From contig VXAI01000246.1 of NCBI GenBank assembly GCA_013399305.1, positions 802,640-866,639 of the forward strand: a DNA stretch of 64,000 nt, written 5' to 3'. Both the position numbers and the translations under genes were made by a program. Positions 55,545-64,000 of the stretch are shown here, piece by piece. The DNA comes from Rostratula benghalensis (taxonomy: Eukaryota; Chordata; Aves; Charadriiformes; Rostratulidae). Under the pieces are notes generated by a model that was given only the letters and a program-made list of their open reading frames with translations, searched no databases and was not told the origin of the DNA. Each line of letters begins with the position of its first letter. The stretch's first letter is position 1.

Positions 55545-58311
55545 TCATAGGTCGCTGCTGCAGTCGCGGCACAGGATCTCATCGTTGTCAGGGATGAAGC
55601 CCTTCCCGACCAGCGAGGTGCTGCAGCGGGCACAGTTAAAGCAGTTGTGGTGCCAGTGACGGTCCTCAAAGGAGACGTATTTGCCACCACCAAAGCCTGC
55701 GGGAGGGACAGGGCGCAGCGTTAGAACCCCTGGAGAAACAGGAACGAGCTCCCCGCCCAGATCAAGTCTTTGGGCCGTTTATATCTCCCAGTCGGGTCCT
55801 CAGGTGCTGCCCTGTTGCACCAAACATCCCCCCAGTGCTGAATACATCTCAAATTACATCTCCACAGCGAAGGATGGAGCTGTGGGGAGCTCCGGGCAGC
55901 GCTGCCTGGAGCAGCTCCTTCCAAGGACAGTGTGAGTGACATCCTGGGAATAAACCCTTCTGCCACCAGCCCAGGCTCGGGCTCCTGCAGAGGCTCTGTG
56001 GGCAGCTTCCTTCCTCTGCAGCAGCGCTCGGACCTGTGGGCTGTGACCCCTTTCTCCCCAGGGCTGCAAGAAACTGATAAGGGCCGGATGGGAAGTGGGT
56101 GCCCGAGAGCTGCCCTGTCCTCAGCCAGAGTCATCTCTGAGTCAGCAGCTGATTCACAGCTTTGCTGCCTCCCCAGCAGCAGAAAACATGAGCTGCAAAG
56201 GGAAAGGTCAAGACGGGGAGGACAGGAAGGAGGCCAGACCCTCTCAGGGGTTTCTGCAGGAGAGGACCCCCTGCATCCCCTCTCCTTGGCAGGTCCGGCG
56301 GGTCCAGACTCCCTGCAGCAGCTGGAAGTCTCTGGTTTTCCCTGTCTGTGAGCAATCTCTCCACAGGACGTGGCATCCAGCCTCAAGCAAGGCAAGCTCA
56401 AGACACGAGGTGACACCACGAGGGGTCACTTTGGAGGGAATTCCTCCCAAGGGGCACAGTTCACCCCTTTGGAAGATGCAGGTGAGGGACACAAGCGGCC
56501 CCATGGGAGTTGCTCAGAAAGTGGCTGCAGCTGTTTTTTGGGGGGACACACCTTGCACTCCCCAGTGTTTGTCCCTGGGGGGCCTGAGGTGTCTGGAGAC
56601 ACCCGAGCAAGGCTGTGTGGTGGGGCTGTGTGTGAGCATCCTCTGGGCCTGAGTTAAGCGTGCACTTGAGAGCCCAGCTTCACCTGCAGAAGTCACTGCA
56701 GGCCTGGGAACAGGCAGGTGGGTCATGGCCTGCCCTGGAGAAGCACCCCCTACCCAGGGCCATTGTGCTCACCTGTGATGGGCTTCGTGCAGGCACTGCA
56801 CTTCTTGGCATAGAGGTTCCCAAAGCACTTGATGCAGTAGGGGTTGTCGTCCTGGGAGGTGAACTGCTGCCCAGCCAGGGGGGTCTTGCAGCCCGTGCAG
56901 ACGAAACACTCCTTGTGCCACGGCTCATCCCGGTAAGTCACCCCTCCCTTGGTGAGGGTCTGCAGGGAGAGCACACACGGGTGACACGGGGAACACGGGA
57001 GAACGGGACGCAGCACCTGGGTGCTGCTGCTTGAACCCGGCCACGAGTGGAGGACACGTCCCTGGCCCAGAGAGCGCGGGGGCTTTGGGCTCTCAGGCCA
57101 GACCGTACCTTTTTGCAACGGGTGCAGCGAGGAGCGAACTTGCTCTCGTAACACGGGACGCAGTAATAGTCCTTGTCGTCGGGGATGAAGGACCGTGAGC
57201 CGATGGGCTGCTGGCAGCTGCTGCATATGAAGCAGTGCTCGTGCCAGGTTTGCCCGTTGTACTCTAGCTTACGGGACCCTGCAGAGAGAGAGACAATCAG
57301 TGACAGGAGGAAGAAGCTCACACAGGGAGATGGGAGGCTGTACAGGGTGAGCTGTGGTCCTGCATACCCCACGGGGAGACCCCCCCCGAGTCCCCACCTC
57401 CACCAAGGGGAGGGCTGTGGGAACGTGCCCTGGACCCGCACGTAGCCTGAGGCAGAGACGCCTGTTGTAACCTATTTGTAACCTGCATCTGAAGAGGGTG
57501 CCAGAATGGCCAAGCAAAGACACTCCTTTGCCTCTGGCCATCTCCAGAGACAATCACCCATCTTTAGTCATTCCTTCTCTCTTTAGTCATTCCTTCTCTT
57601 CTTGTCAGCACACACCAGAAAATGCCCAGGAAACCCTTTGTTATCTCCTCCCTGGCTGGCTTCCTCACAAAAAAAAAAAGGGGAACAGACAGACAGAGCT
57701 GCTGTGGTGGCTGCAGCTCAGCATTCTGCTGCCTTGCCAGACAAGCCAAGTGCCCATCCTGCTCCCTGCAGTGACAGTGGGGGAGGAGAGCTGGAATCCA
57801 GCTCTGCCCTGAGGTTGGACCCTGCAGCCCTGGCTGATGCCACCGGGACCAGGAGCAAACTGCAGCACTCCGGTCTGCTCTTACCTGGCATGACCGTCTT
57901 CTCGCAGGCGATGCATTTAGAGGAGAACTCGCTGCAGTAGCAGTCATTGCAGAGCAGCTCCTCGCCCTGGCAGGTGAAGGGCTCGTCGGCCAGCGAGCGG
58001 TCACAGCGGAAGCAACGGAAGCAGTGCTCGTGGTAATGGCGGTCCTCGTAGTACAGCTCCTGGAGGGGGGCGGGTGGGCAGCCGAGGTGAGGGGGTACCC
58101 ATGGCCCTGGGGGACCCCCTCTCCCCCCTGCCCGCCCCACGGGGTTCATACTCACCCTGCAGTCGTGGCCGATCAGCTCCTTGCACTCATCGCAGGTGTT
58201 GGCAAAGTGGGCGTCGTAGCAGGGGATGCAGTAGGGGCCATTGTCCATCTGGATGTACTTGCGCCCGTACAAGGACTCCTTGCAGTTGTCGCAGTCGAAG
58301 CACTCGGTCAT
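55545..58311 (-). CDS. FHL3: Four and a half LIM domains protein 3, 5 coding exons
   Basis: LIM-only scaffold that acts as transcription cofactor in the nucleus and as an actin/focal-adhesion partner, mainly in muscle. Coding exons: 58156-58311, 57885-58059, 57109-57278, 56773-56959, 55545-55696; all GT-AG and in phase, 279 residues (human 280). An N-terminal half LIM (CDNC ... CIPC, residues about 7-31) is followed by four full LIM domains at about 40-92, 101-153, 162-212 and 221-275, each with the Cys/His zinc ligands in place (for example CDEC ... HYHEHC ... CNDCYC). The protein starts MTECFDC and ends CRDCSSDL. The ATG at 58311 has A at -3; upstream in-frame codons belong to the 5' UTR exon, whose acceptor is near 58338. 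Stop TGA is at 55545-55547. The tandem orientation after SF3A3 is as in mammals. Confidence 0.97.
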
Positions 58312-58337
58312 GGTGCCAGCCTGAGGGGCTCCTTCAC
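58312..58337 (-). other. FHL3: 5' UTR part of the first coding exon of FHL3
   Basis: A 3' splice site (TTGGCAG) stands just upstream of base 58337, leaving 26 untranslated bases before the ATG. At least one non-coding first exon must therefore lie further right; I could not place it. Confidence 0.6.
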
Positions 58338-58344
58338 CTGCCAA

Positions 58345-61300
58345 GAGGCCAGGGGAGATGCTGGGTCAGTGTCGGCTTACGCCGCCCAAGATGTCCCCGT
58401 TCAGCCCTGCCCTGTCCAGAGGACAAGGGCTTGAATCCTGCCTTGAGCCAAACAGCAGAGGGCACGGACCTGAGCCGTGGCACCTGCTCCATGGCCGTTC
58501 CCACTTCCAAAAAAGCCTCCCCCCACACACTCGGGGCCTGGCACGAATCTTGCTTTGGATTCACACTGGAGTTCAAGAGTTAGAGCACTTGGGCACCACT
58601 CGGAGAAGGTTAGTGGTTGGCGAGCGGCTGAGCTCCTCACCGGGAACCAAAGTGCAATTGCCAGGAGAGAGAAACTTTCTTCATGGCAGTTTTGATTTGG
58701 CACTGAAAAAAGGAGCCTGACCACACTGGGTGCACATCACTGTCACATCAGAGAGCCAGCCACCCTGAGGGAGAGCTCTCTACCGAGCAGCACTTCCAAG
58801 ACCCACACTCACCGGTGGTGAGATTCCTCCTGATGCTCTGCCCAAGGTGGGCATCAGTGTTTCAAATCCTGGAACTTCTCCAGAACTCTAAAGCAGCTGC
58901 TCCACGGGTACCCCACACCGTGCCCGGCTGTGAAACCACATCCCAGATTTACACGTACTGCTCCAATTACACTCTTCAGGGAGAAAGTGCTGGGGAGGGT
59001 GGGTGTTTTTTAACAAGCAACAGAGGTGTTGGGGTTTGCACGCAGGAGATCAGACATCTCTTCTTGCCCCTTGTCTCCCTCTCAGACAAGAGGTTGTGGG
59101 ACTACTTCACTTTCTTTGGAGCGCTATCCCCAGAACAAGAGCCACTTCCTTCTGCTTGGCTTAACCTGGTTATTCCTAAATATGGAGTTTTCCACTCGCA
59201 AAATCACACCCTTCTTTATTACAGGTTGCTCTCAAGTGTAGACAAGCCCACGGAATTACATCTGAGCAGTCAGCGGCGGGGCGCCGCGCGCTGCAGTTTT
59301 CCTCCTGAACCCACCCACTTCAGAAAGGGCTGTTATGCCTCAACCCCTCAATCCCCAGTTCAGTGTTTGGTGGTGCTGGGGGGCTCCCTCCGGGCCAGGA
59401 GCTGATCCAGACAGCCCTGACTCATGGCAGCCAGCTCCCCAGGGCTATTCCTGGTCAAGCCACAGGGCTCCCAGCTGTTGTCAAGCCTGGTATGTGCCGA
59501 TAGGGCCGCCGGTGAATAAATCCAGTGTTCCCACATGGCTACGTGACCAACAGGAGGGGAACAAAGTCCCTTTTCAGACACTGCCATTTCCCAGCTGCTG
59601 CCCAAGCTGTGTCCTGCTCCACTGGCCACTCTGTGCCCTGCAGTGGGACAGGCTGCTGCGGGGGCTGTGGTGGCAGCAGCTCCACGGCATGGACCTGCCA
59701 CCAGCACGGGCTTTGGGCCACCACTGCACTCAGCCCATCCTCCAGAGCCCCAGCCCCAGCCTTGCTGCCCAGCTGGGCAATTCCCAGTCTGTTACTGGAG
59801 ACAGGGCTGGCACTGGGGGGGGGTGTGTGGTGGTGTCACATGGGGGAGCCAGATGGGCGTTGGGGTGCCAAACTGGACCTGCTGTCCCAGCTCTGCTCAA
59901 GCCCAGGCTGACCTCAGCACCCCACTCTGGGGCACCCCACAAGTGCTCACCCGGTGCCTCTCACCCCCCGCCGCCTCCTCGGCCGCCCCACTCGCCTTCG
60001 CTGCCTGAAGCCACCCGGGACCTTTCTCTCTGGCAAAGAATGAAAATCAAATTAATAACCCTCCTCCTCCCAGCCCGGTTGAAGGGAACTTTCCAAGGTG
60101 TGTCTGTAATAAAAGGGCCTCTAATGAGGACTCCTACCCTGGGAGCAGGGAGCTGCCATGTTTGCTCAGTGGGCTGCACTTTATCTCTGTGGTCTGTAAT
60201 AGGGGGTCAAAGAACATCAGGAAATGTGAGGAAAGGAAAAACAGCTTGAATGGAGAATGGGTTTTACTGGTGACAGGGACTCATCCTCCTGAGTGCTGCT
60301 GTGCCTGACCCTGTCCCTGAGTGAACCCCCGTCCCCAAACTCAAAACAAGGGACACCCCGTGTCGCAGGGGCAGGAGCGGGACAGGATAAACCAAGGACC
60401 ACTGGGGCTCTCACACCACTGAATCATGAACCACCCCAACAAGGCAGGAGCTGCTGCCATCCCCTGGCTCCACTCACACCCCTGGGACCCAGTGCCAGCC
60501 CGTAAACCACGGGAGAGCCACGAGCTGCGAGCACCAGCTTCACAGCAAGGGCTCTGGGCCCCAGATCAAGCCACCCTTGCCCCTTATTTGAGCAGCTTCT
60601 CCCCAAAGTCTACCTATGTTTGCCACTCCATGCAAGCCAAAGGGGTGCTGGCAAACACCCAGGCACCAGCAGAGCAAGTCCCGGGAGCGTGACGTGGCCA
60701 AGTCCCAAACGGGAGGGAGCCTACGGGATCAGACTCCACACTGCCTCTTCCACAAAAAAAAAAATAATAAAAAAAAAAATTAGAAGAACAGGCCCAGGAA
60801 GTTTGCTCGGGGTTGTTTGTATTAGATAAGCTGTTTGCTCTCTTTGTTCCGGTCTCCAATGTATGCGGTGCTGGGCAGGGGTGTCAAAGCCCGACCCAGC
60901 GCCAAAGCAAACCCCACCTCTGCACCCCCCCAAGACAGGACACAGCTGGAGACCAAGTCCATGGAAAAAAAAGGAAGGTGGGACAACAGGAACAGAGTAA
61001 AAGAAACAGCACAAAAGCCCACAATTCTTACTCTGATTGTAATGAGGAACCTGGAAATTGTCTCCATTCATGAAGAAAAGAGGTGGAGTTTTACAATACA
61101 TTAAAAAATACACCTTTAATTGAGGCTCAGATTTAGAAGACACAACATGGGCAATCACTATGTGTGCTAATTAGCAGGTGCTCATACCTCACAGTCTGCA
61201 CCACCCTGTAAACATTACCTGTGCTAGGCTGATGTAGGTAGCGCTTTCAAACACCAACCAAGGCGTTGCCCTAAAATGATGGGATTCCAATTGCAAAGAG

Positions 61301-64000
61301 GGTGTTTATTTGCCCATTACCCAATGTCCCTGGGGGATAAGGTCTGCTGGGGCAAGTCCCTCATACGTGGGGATGGTGGAGCTGGACATGGGGTGTTCTC
61401 TCAGCTGTTTGCTGGCTGGCTGAGGGCAAAAATAAACCACAGAGGTATGGCTGCAGCTGCCCAGCCTTTCCCTTTGACAGATATAGTAGTGCTCATGGAG
61501 GAGAGGAAGTTCAGTTCCTCTCCTGTGCCCATGAACAAACAGCTTGGGGAACAAGAGCTCCTCTCGCAAACAGCATGTGAAGTGCTCCAGGATGCAAACC
61601 TGATCAGCCTGGAACAGAGCTCAGAATAGCTTCACGTATGAGAAAGGTCAGCAATTTGTCAAGGACGCTCCGCAGAGTCCACTTTCTAATTAGAGAGTAA
61701 CAGGCACCCAACACCACCCCAGTGTCATTGTCCCCAGCAACACAGCAGATGGCTTAGCAACAGCCCCAGGAGATTATTGCATTAATTTTAGTGTTGGTAA
61801 ACTGGGGAGCTGTTGTTGCAAAGGGGGCAGTACAGGCTGTCCAGGGCCAGGCTTTCCCCTGCACTCAATTGCTTAAGGGTTTCACCAGCCTTTTGAGATG
61901 ATTCCTGCCTCAATGAACTCCTCCTGCGAGAGGTCTCAGGTATGTGGTGAACCTCTAACCCTGTGTAACTGCACACCAGGTTGTTGTTCATTGTTCAGTC
62001 ACAACCAGCTGCTCCACAGTGATCCCAGGCAATCCATAAGGCTATTCCCAGGGAAACACTTCATCTGTCCAGGCCATAGGGACAGACCAGACCTCAGCTG
62101 TCAGGTTCCTGCCTATTCTCATCTTCCCTGGGCTGCTCCGAGCAGGGAACTGCTTGTGCCATCGCAGCTCACACCTAAACAGAAGAGAAAGCACAACCTC
62201 GCCGGGACCAGCCAGCGTTCCCCATGTAAGGATGAAACCATCCAGGGATCAGGCTTTGGAAGATGGTCCTCAATGTGCTCCAAGGTCAGAGGAGGAGAAG
62301 AACGCTTTTTGTTCCTGTTGGCTTTCCAGAACCATTATGGGTCCTGGAATCTGCGTGAAATTGTTTCTGCCTGCTACCGACCCTAAAAGGGAAACCAGCT
62401 GCTTGCTCCGACGAGCAGCTCCAGCCCCTCCATTACCCTGGGAACATTTTCAGTCCATGTTTCCCCAACGTTGCCTCCTGCAGATCTGCCCAGGGCCACT
62501 GCACACCCCAGGCAGGGGCAGAGAGGCCAGCCCTGGCTCTCTGGGGGCAGAGGGGACCAGATCCTGAGGGCCAGCTCTGGCTCTCCCCGGGGTGCCTTCA
62601 GGGGTGCTTTCGGGGTTGCCTGCAGCCCCCCACGCTGTTGCCTCTGCCTGCATACCCCTGCTCTGCTCCCAGACCCCATGATGGGGCTGCAGAGCTGATG
62701 CAGTGGGAACAGCATCCCCCATCTCCTGTTAGAGGAGACCCTGCTGCTGGCTGGAGACAGCTGCTGAGTGCTCCATCAGGGTACCCCAACCTGGGAGCTG
62801 TGCTGCATCAAGCCCTTTCCCCCTGCTTGCAGCAGCACCACCAGGTCACGTCCTGCCCGTGGGTCTCTGATCTGCCTCCTCCAGCCACAGCCTCCCATGG
62901 AAGCCCCAATACGAGGGGCTGCTTGGGGGGGGGCTCAGGAGCAGGGACTGCGAGAAGAGCCACAGACCTCACCCAGCAGCTCCCCCATCACCAGGGAGGA
63001 CGCAGCAGGTCATTTCTCCAACACGTAGGGAAGATTTGGCTCCTGCAGTTGGCCTCGGTGGAGGCAAGAGACAAATGACTCAGTGGGGACACGGCCAGGT
63101 GTCCCCACCAGGATGCTGGGGTGACGCACGTGCAGGGGCTGAGCCCCAGCCAAGCCGCTTCCCCAGGCACAGGCAGAGCAGCCTCCTGCCCAGAGTGGTC
63201 TTAGGCTGCCCCAATCTGCAACACCTTCAACCAAATGCTGGCAGGGTTGTAAGGAAACACCCCTGCTAGATCCCAGTTCTCACAACCCCGCTTTTCAAGT
63301 GAAGTCAGCGCTGCTGGAATCCTCCTTGCTCAGCAAGGCAGGCAGTTCCCCACCATTTTGAGAGGAAGGAGCAGCAGAAGCTGTTAAAGTGTCTGACAAA
63401 CCACAAGGCATACCTAGATTGGTACACAATTTTTATAATCTTAGAATGGCAAATTGAGGGGTTTTCCTAACATCCAGAAGAGATCTCTGAGGTGTCCTCC
63501 ATTCAAAGCGCAAAACCACATCATGTGGACTCCTACTGACAGCTCTGCACATAGATCAAGAAAAGTGCTAAAAGCACAACTGCCCCACAAATGCCTGATC
63601 TCACCCTTAAACAGAGAAAAATCTCACCCGACGTGGGGCACAGCCTGCCCAGGGGTGCCCTGCAGGAAGCACCAAGCTGTTTGCACAGCTGTGACTGAGA
63701 CACGCTCCCGGTCCAGGTACACTCAAAGGACCTGGAAGGCAACAATGCTTTTTCTAGAGTATAAATTAAACTTTTGAATTACCATAAATGACTGGCCGGG
63801 TCTCCTGGGAAGGCCAATGAGCCTTAGATAGTGACCTGCACATGGTTTTGAGGTGCTCACACATTCTTAGGCAGATGTGGCTGGGTCTGCAGGAAACCTC
63901 AGCACGCCCAGATGTGGGGCACAGGGTATCAAGAACCTCAGGGTCTCAGGGAACTCCAAAACACCAGTGAGTTCATAGACCTTTTCCCTCCAGTACTAAA
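58345..64000. other. Upstream region of FHL3 without a recognised gene
   Basis: Should contain the FHL3 promoter and non-coding first exon. A GC-rich patch near 59270-59300 and a CpG-rich patch near 59960-60005 are possible sites, but neither is a large island. AT-rich patches at about 60040-60130, 61130-61180 and 61765-61800 have homeodomain-like cores. No UTP11 or POU3F1 exon, the next genes in mammals, is seen. Confidence 0.5.
61755..61815. promoter_or_regulatory. Candidate homeodomain/POU-motif element
   Basis: ATTATTGCATTAATTTTAG gives overlapping TGCAT and TTAAT cores in unique, AT-rich sequence upstream of FHL3. The support is motif content only. Confidence 0.25.

Noticed and set aside
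58312..58344. Longer FHL3 N-terminus starting upstream of MTECFDC
   Set aside because: It would cross a clear 3' splice site near 58338 and has no ATG; family members begin at the MTE/MSE position.
59335..60249. 304-codon plus-strand open frame upstream of FHL3
   Set aside because: No recognisable domain, Pro/Ser/Trp-rich composition expected from GC-rich DNA, and no splice or synteny support.

Overview
The window reads as a vertebrate nuclear genome, almost certainly a bird. Five spliced genes all lie on the minus strand, with compact introns, CpG-rich promoters and CR1-type LINE fragments carrying the avian 3' tail. Three runs of N mark assembly gaps. The gene order MTF1 - INPP5B - (LU-domain gene) - SF3A3 - FHL3 matches the human 1p34.3 block near POU3F1, except for the LU-domain gene, which I do not recognise there. 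The exact species cannot be told from the sequence.

Layout, left to right. 1-3.5 kb has no recognisable gene. 3.5-14.9 kb is MTF1: 3' UTR, 10 coding exons, and a CpG promoter. 15.7-33.74 kb is INPP5B: 22 coding exons, a candidate internal alternative first exon at 30.9 kb, and a CpG promoter at 33.2-34.2 kb. 36.31-39.44 kb is a previously unrecognised-looking gene of 8 coding exons for a secreted, probably GPI-anchored protein with an N-glycan-rich repeat domain and two 12-cysteine Ly6/uPAR-like modules. 41.3-48.52 kb is SF3A3, 17 coding exons. 49.28-50.02 kb is a 19-bp minisatellite. 50-55.3 kb is intergenic. 55.3-58.34 kb is FHL3, 5 coding exons. 58.35-64 kb has no recognised gene, only candidate regulatory DNA.

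The genes do not form a pathway. MTF1 is the zinc/heavy-metal responsive transcription factor, INPP5B a phosphoinositide 5-phosphatase of the endocytic and early secretory system, SF3A3 a core U2 snRNP splicing subunit, and FHL3 a LIM-only cofactor of muscle and the cytoskeleton. Their shared order probably reflects old synteny, possibly held together by long-range regulation of the neighbouring POU3F1 locus (inference).

For the five main genes I assembled exons by hand from GT-AG boundaries and checked that every phase joins in frame. Products are 728 (MTF1), 864 (INPP5B), 369 (LU-domain gene), 501 (SF3A3) and 279 (FHL3) residues. Boundaries may be off by a base or two. UTR ends, transcription starts and regulatory elements are much less certain. 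The most interesting items are the LU-domain gene, the apparent loss of the C-terminal prenylation motif of INPP5B, its phase-compatible alternative first exon beside a gap, and the minisatellite upstream of SF3A3.
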